NCBI RefSeq assembly: GCF_022436675.1
Contig: NZ_JAKUJZ010000004.1
Location: 1 to 64,000, forward strand
Source of the DNA: Rheinheimera hassiensis
GTDB taxonomy: Bacteria; Pseudomonadota; Gammaproteobacteria; Enterobacterales; Alteromonadaceae
Direction: 5' to 3'
Length of the DNA: 64,000 nt
The translations under genes and the position numbers were made by a program. A model generated the notes under the pieces. That model was not told where the DNA came from, made no database searches, and saw only the letters and a list, made by a program, of their open reading frames with translations. Shown here one piece after another: positions 9,125 to 20,314 of this stretch (its first letter is position 1; each line of letters opens with the position of its first letter).

Positions 9125-10852
9125 ATGCAAAGACCTCGTTTAAAAATGCGCTTGGGTGATTTACTGGTAGACGAGGGTATTATCTCGCCACCCCAGTTAC
9201 AGCAGGCGTTGGCCCGGCAACAGGAAACCGGCCGAAAGCTGGGATCTACGCTTACCGAGCTAAAATTTTTGACAGAGGTACAGTTGCTGCAGTTTTTGGC
9301 GCAGCAGCTGAATGTGCCCTTTCTTGATATTGCGCAAAAACAGATAAGCCCTAAAGCAGTACAATTATTACCAGAGGTGCAGGCGCGTCGCTTCAGAGCG
9401 TTGGTGCTGGAAGATAATGGCGATACCGTGCTGCTGGGCATGAGTGATCCGGCCGATTTGGCCGCACTGGACCAGATTTCACGGCTGCTGGCGCCAAAAG
9501 AGGTGGCACTGGCCGTAGTGCGTGAAAGCCAGCTGATTGACGCTTTCGACACTCTGTACCGGCGTACCAAAGAAATTGAAAGTTTTGCTACCCAGCTTAA
9601 AGCCGAGCATGGCGCCGACAGCAACCTTGAGCTGAATGTACTGGATGAGCAGGCCGATGCCGACAACACCATCGCCAAGTTGCTGCAGTCGGTGTTTGAA
9701 GATGCCGTGCAGGTAAAGGCGTCGGATATTCATATTGAGCCGGACGAAAAAGTGTTGCGTATTCGTCAGCGCGTTGACGGTGTGCTGCAGGAAAACATCC
9801 TGAATGAAGTCAGTATTGCATCAGCGCTGGTGCTGCGGCTTAAATTGATGGCAAATCTGGATATCTCGGAAAAGCGCATGCCGCAGGACGGCCGTTTTCA
9901 GATCAATGTAAAAAAACACCAGATAGATGTGCGTATTTCTACTATGCCGGTGCAATATGGCGAATCAGTGGTAATGCGTTTGCTTGATCAATCTGCCGGT
10001 TTGCTGCAACTGGAAGAAACCGGCATGCCAGCGCCACTGCTGAGTAAATTGCGGCGTATTATCAAAAGCCCGCATGGCATGATTCTGGTAACCGGCCCCA
10101 CCGGCTCTGGCAAAACCACCACCTTGTACGGGTTGCTAAGTGAACTTAACCAGGCTGGCAGCAAAATTATTACTGTGGAAGACCCTGTAGAATATCGCCT
10201 GCCGCGGATTAATCAGGTACAGGTTAACCATAAAATTGGCCTGAGTTTCAGCAACGTGCTGCGTACTACCTTACGGCAAGATCCCGATATTATTATGGTG
10301 GGGGAAATGCGCGATCAGGAAACCGCCGAAATGGGCCTGCGCGGCGCGTTAACCGGCCATTTAGTGTTGTCGACATTACACACCAACGATGCCGTAACCA
10401 GTACCTTGCGTTTAATTGATATGGGCGCGGCGCCCTATCTGGTGGCGTCGGCACTGCGCGCTATAGTGGCGCAGCGCCTGGTGCGGCGTTTATGTGATTA
10501 CTGCAAACAACCCTATCAGCCAGACGAGCTGGAAAGCAGCTGGTTACGCCATCATAAAGCAGATACTACCGCGTCTTACTGGCATGCCAAAGGTTGCCAG
10601 TCGTGTAATCACAGTGGTTATAAAGGCCGCCTGGGTGTATTTGAACTGCTGTTAATCACCAAGCCACTGGCCGATGCGCTACGGCGCAATGATACGGCCG
10701 GTTTTGCCCATCTGGCGCACCACAGTGAGGGTTTTGTCAGCTTGGGTACTATGGCTTTACATTATGCGCAGCAAGGCATTACCAGCCTGGACGAGGTAAT
10801 AAGGGTGTCGGAATACCTTGATACCGAAAGCTTAGTGACAGTGGAGCCCTAA
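9125..10852 (+). CDS. mshE: MSHA pilus extension ATPase MshE
   Basis: 575 aa GspE/PilB-type hexameric ATPase. The N-terminal ~65 residues hold two MshEN-type motifs (RLGDLLVDEGIISPPQL and LGSTLTELKFLTEVQL), which in characterised MshE bind c-di-GMP. Walker A is TGPTGSGKTTT (~320), the Asp box and His box are present, and a CX2C...CX2C zinc motif lies near 455-500. It powers pilin polymerisation. c-di-GMP control of this protein is inferred from the motif. Confidence 0.92.
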   Translation: MQRPRLKMRLGDLLVDEGIISPPQLQQALARQQETGRKLGSTLTELKFLTEVQLLQFLAQQLNVPFLDIAQKQISPKAVQLLPEVQARRFRALVLEDNGDTVLLGMSDPADLAALDQISRLLAPKEVALAVVRESQLIDAFDTLYRRTKEIESFATQLKAEHGADSNLELNVLDEQADADNTIAKLLQSVFEDAVQVKASDIHIEPDEKVLRIRQRVDGVLQENILNEVSIASALVLRLKLMANLDISEKRMPQDGRFQINVKKHQIDVRISTMPVQYGESVVMRLLDQSAGLLQLEETGMPAPLLSKLRRIIKSPHGMILVTGPTGSGKTTTLYGLLSELNQAGSKIITVEDPVEYRLPRINQVQVNHKIGLSFSNVLRTTLRQDPDIIMVGEMRDQETAEMGLRGALTGHLVLSTLHTNDAVTSTLRLIDMGAAPYLVASALRAIVAQRLVRRLCDYCKQPYQPDELESSWLRHHKADTTASYWHAKGCQSCNHSGYKGRLGVFELLLITKPLADALRRNDTAGFAHLAHHSEGFVSLGTMALHYAQQGITSLDEVIRVSEYLDTESLVTVEP

Positions 10853-10857
10853 GCACA

Positions 10858-12087
10858 ATGGCTAACTTTGTTTACACCGCACGTGACAACAACGGTAATG
10901 CTGTTAGCGGCCAGATAGAGGCCGGCAACGAAGGCGCCGCCGCCGACTTACTACGCCGGCGCAGTTTTATTCCGCTAACTATTCAGCGTCAGGCGGAGCA
11001 AAGTAAAACCTCCATTGGCCAGTTAGAGTTATGGCAGGCCAAAGTATCGCTAACCGATTTAATTCTGTTTTCCCGTCAGATGTATTCACTGATGAAAGCC
11101 GGCATTCCAATAGTACGTGCCATTGAAGGCCTGGCACAAAGCACCAGCTCTAAGCGTTTACAAAAGGTGCTGGGCGAACTGGTTGGTCAGCTGGAAAATG
11201 GCCGCAGCTTATCGGTAGCGCTGGCCGAGCACCCCAAGGTATTTAGCCGTTTAATGGTTAGCATAGTGCACGTGGGTGAAAACACCGGCCGCTTAGACGA
11301 AGCCTTTTTACAGCTGAATTATTATTTTGAGCAAGAGCTGGAAACCCGCAAACAAATTAAGCAAGCCACCCGTTATCCGTTTTTTGTACTGATAGCACTG
11401 GTAGTGGCCATGTTTATTCTTAACCTGGCGGTTATTCCACAATTTGCCAATATGTTTGCCCGCTTTAATGCCGAATTACCCTGGTCTACTAAAGCATTAC
11501 TGGCCAGCTCGGCATTTTTTGTCGCCTACTGGCCGTTAATTATTATTGCTGCAATTGGTGCTACGTTTGGGTTTCGCAGTTATATCAAAACCGACAAAGG
11601 CCGGGTTGTGTGGGGCCGCTGGCGGTTGGTATTCCCGATTATTGGCAATGTTATTTACCGCGCCACGCTGGGCCGTTTTGCCCGCAGCTTTGGCATGATG
11701 CTAAAAGCCGGTGTACCGATGACCAGCGCCTTAACCCTGGTAGCCGATGCGGTAGACAATGAATATATGGGCGAAAAAATCCGTGATATGCGGCGTAATA
11801 TCGAACGCGGCGAAAGTTTATTGCGGGTAAGCCAACAAAGCGGCATGTTTACCCCTCTGGTATTACAAATGATCGCCGTAGGCGAAGAAACCGGTGCCAT
11901 GGACGATATGCTTGGCGAAGTAGCCGGTTTTTATGAGCGTGAAGTGGCTTTTGATTTAAAGAGCCTGACCGCAAAAATTGAACCCATTCTTATCGCTATA
12001 GTGGCGGTGATGGTACTGATTCTGGCATTGGGTATCTTTACGCCAATGTGGGATATGCTCAATGCTTATAAGGGTAATACCGGTTAA
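10858..12087 (+). CDS. mshG: MSHA inner-membrane platform protein MshG (GspF/PilC family)
   Basis: 409 aa with two repeated T2SSF domains (~70-195 and ~270-400) and three membrane segments. FSRQMYSLMKAGIPI and AVGEETGAMDDML are typical. It is the rotor/platform on which MshE acts. It follows mshE by 5 bp. The usual small gene mshF does not follow; an 86-bp gap leads straight to prepilin genes. Confidence 0.9.
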   Translation: MANFVYTARDNNGNAVSGQIEAGNEGAAADLLRRRSFIPLTIQRQAEQSKTSIGQLELWQAKVSLTDLILFSRQMYSLMKAGIPIVRAIEGLAQSTSSKRLQKVLGELVGQLENGRSLSVALAEHPKVFSRLMVSIVHVGENTGRLDEAFLQLNYYFEQELETRKQIKQATRYPFFVLIALVVAMFILNLAVIPQFANMFARFNAELPWSTKALLASSAFFVAYWPLIIIAAIGATFGFRSYIKTDKGRVVWGRWRLVFPIIGNVIYRATLGRFARSFGMMLKAGVPMTSALTLVADAVDNEYMGEKIRDMRRNIERGESLLRVSQQSGMFTPLVLQMIAVGEETGAMDDMLGEVAGFYEREVAFDLKSLTAKIEPILIAIVAVMVLILALGIFTPMWDMLNAYKGNTG

Positions 12088-12173
12088 CGTTTTTACAATT
12101 GTGGGCTACATTGGGATGTAATTACTAATATTAGCGATATACTAACGACAATAAGCAACTTGGAGGCATAGTT

Positions 12174-12734
12174 ATGAAAAGACAAACAGGTTTTACCCTG
12201 ATAGAACTGGTTATAGTAATTATTATTTTAGGGTTACTGGCCGCAACCGCCTTACCGCGGTTTTTAAATGTTACCGCACAAGCCGAAGATGCGGCAATTG
12301 AAGGCATCGCCGGCGGCTTTGCCTCTGCAGTTGGTTTGGTGCGGGCACAATGGGAAGTTGAAGGCCGGCCTGCCACTAATACGGTAAATTATGATGGTGT
12401 AGTAGTAAATGTTGCCGCTACCGGTTATCCGGCAGGAGGAGGCTCCGTTGATACAATGAGTCCAGCACAATGCCAAACGGTGTTAAATACGATTTTACAG
12501 AATGCACCCACATCCACAAATGCCGACACGTCCCCGACTTTGGCTCAGATCACTGCCCGGCAGTTATATGTTCGGGTTCAAGCAGGTTCAAACCAGCCAA
12601 CTGCTACACCAACATTATGTGTGTATCACCAAACTGCTGGTTTGACTGCTATCCCATCTGATCAGTCAAACAGTAATGGTTTTACTTACGCTCCAGCGTT
12701 GGGCCAAGTCACTGCATTTTTAACTAAACCCTAA
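12174..12734 (+). CDS. mshB: MSHA pilin-like protein MshB
   Basis: 186 aa type IVa prepilin. The short basic leader MKRQTG is cut before FTLIELVIVI, with Glu5 present. It precedes a second, closely related prepilin, which matches the mshB-mshA order. It starts after TTGGAGG (12160-12166). C-terminal cysteines fit a pilin D-region loop. It could be a minor pilin or a second major-type pilin; position favours MshB. Confidence 0.8.
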   Translation: MKRQTGFTLIELVIVIIILGLLAATALPRFLNVTAQAEDAAIEGIAGGFASAVGLVRAQWEVEGRPATNTVNYDGVVVNVAATGYPAGGGSVDTMSPAQCQTVLNTILQNAPTSTNADTSPTLAQITARQLYVRVQAGSNQPTATPTLCVYHQTAGLTAIPSDQSNSNGFTYAPALGQVTAFLTKP

Positions 12735-12750
12735 GCTATAAGGTCTTACT

Positions 12751-13257
12751 ATGAAACGTAATCAAGGTTTTACATTAATTGAATTAATCATTGTTATCGT
12801 TATTCTGGGTATTCTGGCAGTAACAGCCGCCCCCCGGTTTTTAAATTTCTCCGGTGATGCCAAAGCATCTACTTTAAGTGGAGTTCGCGGAGCTTTGGAA
12901 TCTGCCGGAGCGCTGGTTTATGGCAAAGCGATTATTGCTGGTAAGCATACTGAAGCTACAGAGACTTTAACAGATCCCGCTATTGCTATTGTTTATGGTT
13001 ATCCGGCTGCAACTGAAGCAGCTATACGAGCTGCTGCGGAATTATCAACGGGGGAATGGGCTATTTTGCCTGTAACTACAGCAGGTGAGCCTGCCGGAAG
13101 TGCTGCAGATGATATAGTGATTGCGACAGCTGGAACAGACGCTGCTGACTTAGACACTTTAGCTTGCCATGTGCTATATAAGCCTGCTACTGCCAGTACT
13201 GGCACTCCGGTTGTAGTCACCAAGCCCGTGATTACCGTTGTAAGTTCAGGCTGCTGA
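12751..13257 (+). CDS. mshA: Major MSHA pilin MshA
   Basis: 168 aa prepilin with leader MKRNQG and mature FTLIELIIVIVILGILAV. A helical spine is followed by the YGKAIIAGK region common in MshA pilins and a C-terminal cysteine pair. It is the probable structural subunit of the surface fibre. Only 16 bp separate it from mshB. I saw no strong extra promoter, though major pilin genes often have one. Confidence 0.85.
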   Translation: MKRNQGFTLIELIIVIVILGILAVTAAPRFLNFSGDAKASTLSGVRGALESAGALVYGKAIIAGKHTEATETLTDPAIAIVYGYPAATEAAIRAAAELSTGEWAILPVTTAGEPAGSAADDIVIATAGTDAADLDTLACHVLYKPATASTGTPVVVTKPVITVVSSGC

Positions 13258-13272
13258 TAGCAGTAAACGAAT

Positions 13273-13725
13273 ATGAGATCACAGCACCGCGGCTTTACCT
13301 TAATTGAGCTTATTGTGGTGCTGGTATTGATCGGGGTACTCGCGGTTAGCGTAGTACCCCGTTTTTTTGATGCCTCTGGTACATCTGAGTATTTATACCG
13401 CGACCAGGCGCTGAATATACTGCGCCGGATACAAATACAGGCGATGCAATGCACCGACTGTGGCTCACAGGGCGTTTTAGTACAAAGCGACAGAATATTT
13501 TCAGGCGCTAATGCCTGTTTAAATGATGCCACACACTTATGCATAGCGCCGCGCGATAGCAGCACTATCACGTTAACTAAAACAGGCTTTAATATTCAGC
13601 TGAATTTTGACAGTAAAGGCCGCCCGCTAAGTAACTGTGCAACCGGCACTTGCCGGATAACCATTCAGGGGGCTGTTGCGCTGCCCATTTGCATTGAAGC
13701 TGAAGGCTATATTCACCCATGCTAA
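13273..13725 (+). CDS. mshC: Minor pseudopilin MshC
   Basis: 150 aa. Leader MRSQHRG is followed by FTLIELIVVLVLIGVLAVS. The globular part is rich in Cys (CTDC and later pairs). It lies in the conserved mshA-mshC-mshD order and overlaps mshD by 7 bp. It probably acts in the pilus tip or initiation complex. Confidence 0.82.
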   Translation: MRSQHRGFTLIELIVVLVLIGVLAVSVVPRFFDASGTSEYLYRDQALNILRRIQIQAMQCTDCGSQGVLVQSDRIFSGANACLNDATHLCIAPRDSSTITLTKTGFNIQLNFDSKGRPLSNCATGTCRITIQGAVALPICIEAEGYIHPC

Positions 13726-14267
13726 AACTCAGCCTGAAACGCAGCCGCGGCGTTACCTTAATAGAACTGATCGTTGGCATAGTCGTGCTGGCCATTAGCT
13801 TAAGTATTATTACCTCGGTATTAGGCCCGTTGTTTATTAAAAGCGCTGATCCCTGGCACCAGGTGCGTGCTGCTGAGCTGGGGCAAAGTTTTATTAATGA
13901 AATATTGGGCCGATCTTATGATCAAAACAGCAGCCGCAGCGGCAGTTTGCTACGCTGTAACGAAACGGGAGCTCAAAGCTGTACTGCTGAGGCAAACTTT
14001 GGCCCGGATGGCAGCGAAAGCCGGCTGAGTTTTAACGACGTAGATGATTTTCATAACTTTACCGGCACGGGTGAAATTTTTAGCAATATTTTAGATCTGC
14101 AGCCAGAATTGTCTGATTACTATCGCAGTTACAAACTTAATGTTGCCGTAGCCTATGCTGGCGCGGAGTTTGGTTTAAATAACCAGCAGGTTAAAAGAAT
14201 TACAGTCTCTGTTACTACACCCACCGGTGCGCAAATCGATTTTGCCGCCTATAAAGGAAACTGGTAA
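13719..14267 (+). CDS. mshD: Minor pseudopilin MshD
   Basis: 182 aa. Leader RSRG precedes VTLIELIVGIVVLAISLSI, a prepilin N-terminus with V instead of F at position 1. Motif LGQSFINEILGRSYD is typical of MshD/PilV-like minor pilins. The last base is shared with the mshO start codon (TAATG). Confidence 0.82.
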   Translation: MLKLSLKRSRGVTLIELIVGIVVLAISLSIITSVLGPLFIKSADPWHQVRAAELGQSFINEILGRSYDQNSSRSGSLLRCNETGAQSCTAEANFGPDGSESRLSFNDVDDFHNFTGTGEIFSNILDLQPELSDYYRSYKLNVAVAYAGAEFGLNNQQVKRITVSVTTPTGAQIDFAAYKGNW

Positions 14268-15004
14268 TGCGCAGCGCCGGTTTTACGCTAATTGAGCTGG
14301 TTATTACCATGGTAGTGCTGGCAATACTGGCGCTGGGTATTACCAGCTATATTGGTTTGGGCGCCCGTATGTACAGTGACGCCGCCGAACGCGAGCAGGT
14401 GCTGGGTCAAAGCCGCTTTGTTGCTGAGCGAATGGTACGCGAGCTGCGTAATGCCGTGCCAAATAGCGTGGTGTTTTCCAGTACCAGCAACTGCCTGCAA
14501 TTTCGGCCAATTTTATATAGTGGTATCTATACCAATGCGCCCTTTGAACAAAACGGCACCAGTATGACAGTAATAAGCCCGGATTTACGGGCGATAAGCT
14601 CGACACCTGCTGCGGTGAACGGACGCCAGCTTATGGTATATCCGACTAGTGCTGCAAACCCCGGCGGAACCGTGTTGGTTAATAGTATGAACACGGTGGA
14701 CCTAAGCACCGCACGCTTTACACTGAATTTTGATAGTTTTCGTTTTACCCGCCAGTCGCCCGAGCAGCGCTTTTATATCGCCGATGCAGCAGTGCAGTAT
14801 TGTTTGGTAGGTGCTGGCAGTGGCCGTTTTAATATTACACGCAATAATGTGCTTATGGCCGAAGGCTTAAGATCTGCGATATTTCGCGTAACAGACGCTG
14901 TGCTAACCCGTAATTCGGTGGTGAATATCTTTTTGCAGTTTGGCTATGGTGGCAACGCCGATATGTTTTTTAACTACGAGGTGCATATTCCCAATGTACC
15001 TTAA
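14267..15004 (+). CDS. mshO: Minor pseudopilin MshO
   Basis: 245 aa. Leader MRSAG is followed by FTLIELVITMVVLAILALG, and RFVAERMVRELRNAVPNS is typical of PilW/MshO-like proteins. Translational coupling with mshD (shared base) and mshP (11-bp overlap) indicates one operon. Confidence 0.82.
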   Translation: MRSAGFTLIELVITMVVLAILALGITSYIGLGARMYSDAAEREQVLGQSRFVAERMVRELRNAVPNSVVFSSTSNCLQFRPILYSGIYTNAPFEQNGTSMTVISPDLRAISSTPAAVNGRQLMVYPTSAANPGGTVLVNSMNTVDLSTARFTLNFDSFRFTRQSPEQRFYIADAAVQYCLVGAGSGRFNITRNNVLMAEGLRSAIFRVTDAVLTRNSVVNIFLQFGYGGNADMFFNYEVHIPNVP

Positions 15005-15404
15005 CTATCAAAAGCAGCGCGGCAGTGCGCTGGTTATCGCCGTTTTTGTTATCGTTGTTATGCTGGCGCTGGCAGTGGGTTTGTCGCGCTTGCTAATCAG
15101 CAGCAGTGAAACTGTTGTATATGAAGTGCAGGGCACCCGGGCACTGTTTGCGGCGCAAAGCGGGCTTGATATTGCGTTAACACAACTATTTCCGCTAAAT
15201 GGCACTGCAGCTGGCTGTGGAGCTGTAACAACATCACGCAGTTTTAATGCCGACAGTTTGCAAAGTTGCAGTGTCAGTATCAGTTGCACCCCTTTTACCA
15301 ATGCGGAGCCAGATAACATTACATTGTTCCAGCTTATCAGCACCGCCAGCTGTGAAGTCGGAGGTTTTCAAACCCGCCGTACAGTGCAAATAGAGGTGCG
15401 TTGA
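14994..15404 (+). CDS. mshP: MSHA biogenesis protein MshP (PilX-like)
   Basis: 136 aa from ATG 14994. QRGSALVIAVFVIVVMLALAVG is a PilX-like N-terminal anchor without a consensus FTLIE motif, followed by a Cys-containing C-terminal domain. It overlaps mshO upstream, and its TGA overlaps mshQ's ATG. Confidence 0.8.
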   Translation: MYLNYQKQRGSALVIAVFVIVVMLALAVGLSRLLISSSETVVYEVQGTRALFAAQSGLDIALTQLFPLNGTAAGCGAVTTSRSFNADSLQSCSVSISCTPFTNAEPDNITLFQLISTASCEVGGFQTRRTVQIEVR

Positions 15405-18400
15405 TGAAGCTTTGGTTTGGCTTAATATTTATTACGCTATTTTACGTTTCACCTTTGGTGGCTAATCCGTTAGCAGAATGGCGAATGGATGAAGATAATT
15501 TCACGGGCTTTGCAGGTGAAGTGCGAGACAGCTCTGGAAACAATTATCACGGTACTGCAATAAATGGTTTAGGCACTCGCGATGGTGTGGTGTGCCGCGC
15601 CGGTGACTTTCGTGGTGAAGGTTATAATGCTGACCCGTTAAATACTTATTATCCCGCTCGTTATCATGTCGAAGTTCCGGGAAGCAGCGCATTATCACCT
15701 TATGTGCCAAGTGTGGGCTCTGCGATGACAATAACCGGTTGGTTTAACACCAGAAGAACAGATATTGTCGGCACCATTATTCACAAGGGGGATGGCGGAG
15801 CCTCACAAGATTACAGGGTTTTTCTGCAGAGCAATCGTTTGAACCTGCAGGTTTACAACATATTCGGCAATTCTGAAACACGGGCGCTTAACTTCAGCAT
15901 ATCGCCCAATGTGAATTACTTTTTTACGGCAACGATTCTGCGCTCGCGCACCTGTACGGCATCTTTCTTTGGTTTCTGCCTGTCATACCGTCAGGATATC
16001 GATATCCAGCTTGAAATTTTTTCTGCAAGTTCAAATACGCCTTTGGCGTCTGAAATCTTTAAATTTCAGGATTTTGCTGTTGAAGGCAAAACAACAAACG
16101 GTACTTTGCTTCTGGGGGCGACAAAGTATGCGGTTAATAACATTACAAATTACTTTGATGGCGTGATTGATGAAATTCGTCTTTATCCGGGAGTAAGAAC
16201 CCGAGCCGAAAATCTGGCTGATAAAAATGCAAGCCGGGTATGCAGTGGCGCTTTGCAGTGTTTGGCGGATAATTTTCCAGGTGCTTTGTCTACGGATAGT
16301 TGGGTTACCAGCATTAGCAGTGGCAACTTTGCGCCACAGGTAGTCAACGGGCGCTTACGGCTAACACAGGCAATAGGTAATCAGGCTACATCAGCAACTT
16401 ATCAACGCTTGTATCCATCGGCAAATAATCGGGTCGTCGTGGAGTTTGATTACTGGGCATATGGTGGGAATGGTGCTGATGGCCTGGCAGTAGTGCTGTC
16501 AGATGCAACAATAACACCGCAAGCTGGGTCTTTTGGTGGACCACTGGGTTACGGTTTTAAACCAGGTATACCGGGCTTTGCCGGTGGCTGGCTTGGCTTT
16601 GGTCTGGATGAATATGGTAATTTCTCTAACGAAGGCGGCACTACTAATGTCGGTTTTCGGCCGCAATCTGTTGTGATTAGAGGATCTGGCAGTGGCACCA
16701 ATGGGTATAATTATTTGCGTGGCAGTTGCAGCAACGGCACGATAAATCAGAATAGTTGCTTGTCGCCTGCGGTTGATGGTAATCAGAGCACACCACATCG
16801 TTACCGCTTTATCATTGATACCAGAAGCTCAGGTAGTACGATAGTCTCGGTAGAGCGCAATACTGGCAATGGTTTTACAAGTTTAATAGCGCCGTTTAAT
16901 GCACAGAGTGTTAGCGGTCAAACCGTACCACCGGAAAATTTTCTGTTATCTTTCACCGGCTCAACCGGTGGCTCTAATAATATTCACGAGCTGGATAATA
17001 TAAGCATTTGCGCACTTAGATCAAACCCGGTTGGCCAGCAAATAGATCATATTGAATTAACACATCAGGCAACGGGTATCGCTTGTGTGGCTTCTGCTGT
17101 GCAGGTAAAAGCCTGTTTAAATGCAGACTGCAGTACTTTGTTCACCAGCCCTGTCTCAGTAGATCTTTCTAATTCAGCCGGTAACTGGCAAACAGATCCA
17201 ATAACCCTAACCAATGGCGTGGGTACTGCTTATTTAAGAAATCCCGGCGGTGGTGTGGCTACCATAGGGGTAACAGAAACGGTACCGCCAAGAAAAGCTT
17301 TTAGCCAAACGGTATGCAAGGTGGGGAGCAACAGCAGTAATTGTCAGATCAATTTTGCCAATGCAGGTTTATTGTTTGCACAGGCCGATGGTGTTACCCC
17401 CCTTAGTCATCAGACAGCTGGTGTTGCTTTTAACGGCGTGCTAAGGGCCATTCGCACCAATACCACTACCGGAGCCTGTGAGGCCAGAGCCGAAGGCAGC
17501 AAGCCTGTGCGCCTGGGCTTTAGTTGTGAAAATCCGTCCAGCTGTATTGCCGGGCAACAATTTAGTATTAACAACACCCAGATTGCAGGCAATGGTGCAG
17601 CAAGCAGCGCTAACCGCAGTAGTGTTAACCTGACATTTAATAGCAGCGGCAGCGCACCGCTAACCATGCGTTATAGCGATGTGGGGCAGTTAGCCTTGCA
17701 CGCCAGCCTGGCTTTGCCGGAGCAATCGCCTGATCCGGCCATAACACTAAACGGCAGCAGCAATGCCTTTGTGGTGCGGCCGCATACGCTGGCAGTGGTG
17801 CAGGCACTGCGGCAAAACGGTAGCGCTAACCCTGCCACCCAAACCGGCGGAAATGGTTTTGTCGCTGCCTCAGAGCCATTTAATGTGGTCATTGAAGCCC
17901 GCAATGCTGACGGGCAGGCAACACCAAATTTTGGTAAAGAACTGAACCGGCAAAGGGGAGAGGCGGTATTTAATCAGCTGGTTTATCCGCCGTCAGGTAA
18001 CAACGGTACCTTTAATGGCGGGGCTGTTGACACTGCCATTGCTGCACTTAACGGGCGGCAGACAGTAACAGGCGTCAGTTGGAATGAAGCTGGTAGCATT
18101 ACACTGCAGGCAAAAATGTTAAATGATACCTATCTTGGCATTGCCGACATTTCGGCTAAACCTGCAAGTGCAGTGATCGGGCGGTTTTATCCGGATAATT
18201 TTGCGCTGGTCAGCAGTGAGGTCAGCAACAGCTGCACTAATTTCAGTTATATGTCACAACCGGCACTAACGGTGAATTACCAGCTGGAGGCCAAAGGCCG
18301 CGGTGGTAATACGTTGCAAAACTACCACAGTGCTCATTATCCTGCGGGCGCTGCAACTATGCTAACGGTGGCGCAGGACAATAGCACACGGCTGGCAGCG

Positions 18401-19024
18401 GAGCGTTTAGCCGTGCAGGCAGCACAATGGCAGCACGGTGTGTACCGGGTACAACAAAATAACGCCAGCTTTAACCGGGTAGCGGCGCCTGACGGGCCTT
18501 ACACCAATATGCAACTGGGGTTGCAGATAGTGTCAGAACAGGATAGCCGTAATTTCCCAGCCTTTACGCTGGGTACTGATGCACTGGCATTAAGCGGTAC
18601 GCTAAATATGCGCTATGGCCGGCTGGTACTGCAAAATAGCGGCGGGCCTGAGGATGAGCCTGTTCCACTGGCTTTTAAAACGGAGTACTGGCAGGGAGGG
18701 CGCTTTATCAATAACATTGAAGATAATTGCAGCCTAATCAGCAATAGTTCAGCTTTACTCAGCACAATAAGCGGCACTCCGGCGCTAAGCATGACAGGTG
18801 TGGGCGGTATGGTACAAAATGGCCGCTTTCCGGCTCAGTCTTTAACGCTGGCACCACCGGGTGTTCCCGGTATCTGGCAGGTTGAATATATGGCCGAACC
18901 CTGGCTGCAATATCACTGGCGTGGCGCTTCGGCGAATTATCAGCAAAACCCGCAGGCAGAGATTATGTTTGGCCGTTTTCGCGGTAATCCAAGGCAAATT
19001 TTCTGGCGTGAACTATTCCGCTAA
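15404..19024 (+). CDS. mshQ: MSHA biogenesis protein MshQ, large secreted protein
   Basis: 1206 aa from ATG 15404, overlapping the mshP stop. A signal peptide (~20 aa) precedes a LamG/concanavalin-like domain (~25-290, starting AEWRMDED) and a second lectin-like beta-sandwich (~290-550, DGLAVVLSD). The C-terminal half (~555-1206) resembles the DUF6701 region of MshQ. Many Cys suggest disulfides. It ends the operon and probably acts as a pilus-associated adhesin; the adhesive role is inferred from the lectin-like domains. Confidence 0.83.
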   Translation: MKLWFGLIFITLFYVSPLVANPLAEWRMDEDNFTGFAGEVRDSSGNNYHGTAINGLGTRDGVVCRAGDFRGEGYNADPLNTYYPARYHVEVPGSSALSPYVPSVGSAMTITGWFNTRRTDIVGTIIHKGDGGASQDYRVFLQSNRLNLQVYNIFGNSETRALNFSISPNVNYFFTATILRSRTCTASFFGFCLSYRQDIDIQLEIFSASSNTPLASEIFKFQDFAVEGKTTNGTLLLGATKYAVNNITNYFDGVIDEIRLYPGVRTRAENLADKNASRVCSGALQCLADNFPGALSTDSWVTSISSGNFAPQVVNGRLRLTQAIGNQATSATYQRLYPSANNRVVVEFDYWAYGGNGADGLAVVLSDATITPQAGSFGGPLGYGFKPGIPGFAGGWLGFGLDEYGNFSNEGGTTNVGFRPQSVVIRGSGSGTNGYNYLRGSCSNGTINQNSCLSPAVDGNQSTPHRYRFIIDTRSSGSTIVSVERNTGNGFTSLIAPFNAQSVSGQTVPPENFLLSFTGSTGGSNNIHELDNISICALRSNPVGQQIDHIELTHQATGIACVASAVQVKACLNADCSTLFTSPVSVDLSNSAGNWQTDPITLTNGVGTAYLRNPGGGVATIGVTETVPPRKAFSQTVCKVGSNSSNCQINFANAGLLFAQADGVTPLSHQTAGVAFNGVLRAIRTNTTTGACEARAEGSKPVRLGFSCENPSSCIAGQQFSINNTQIAGNGAASSANRSSVNLTFNSSGSAPLTMRYSDVGQLALHASLALPEQSPDPAITLNGSSNAFVVRPHTLAVVQALRQNGSANPATQTGGNGFVAASEPFNVVIEARNADGQATPNFGKELNRQRGEAVFNQLVYPPSGNNGTFNGGAVDTAIAALNGRQTVTGVSWNEAGSITLQAKMLNDTYLGIADISAKPASAVIGRFYPDNFALVSSEVSNSCTNFSYMSQPALTVNYQLEAKGRGGNTLQNYHSAHYPAGAATMLTVAQDNSTRLAAERLAVQAAQWQHGVYRVQQNNASFNRVAAPDGPYTNMQLGLQIVSEQDSRNFPAFTLGTDALALSGTLNMRYGRLVLQNSGGPEDEPVPLAFKTEYWQGGRFINNIEDNCSLISNSSALLSTISGTPALSMTGVGGMVQNGRFPAQSLTLAPPGVPGIWQVEYMAEPWLQYHWRGASANYQQNPQAEIMFGRFRGNPRQIFWRELFR

Positions 19025-19087
19025 ACGCCAGCCTAATACAGGCTGAGCGCTGGTAAGTGGTTGCTGAGAGATAAATACAGGCAATAC

Positions 19088-19115
19088 TTGGTTTAATTGC
19101 ACAAAAATGTAAGAT
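19088..19115 (+). promoter_or_regulatory. Candidate sigma70 promoter for mreBCD
   Basis: TTGGTT (19088-19093) and TAAGAT (19110-19115) with a 16-bp spacer lie in the 218-bp gap between mshQ and mreB. This is a motif match only. Confidence 0.35.
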
Positions 19116-19227
19116 AAGGCTATTCACACGCTGGCGAGTTACTTAGAATAAACGCCGCTATATTTACCATTGCTGCGACCTTAGTGCGGTGCAGTGCTGA
19201 CCTGCCTTTGGCGGCTCAGGTTTATAA

Positions 19228-20286
<1,059 letters not shown>

Positions 20287-20314
20287 CTGAGGCATCGCCG
20301 GTGCAGGCAGCGTT

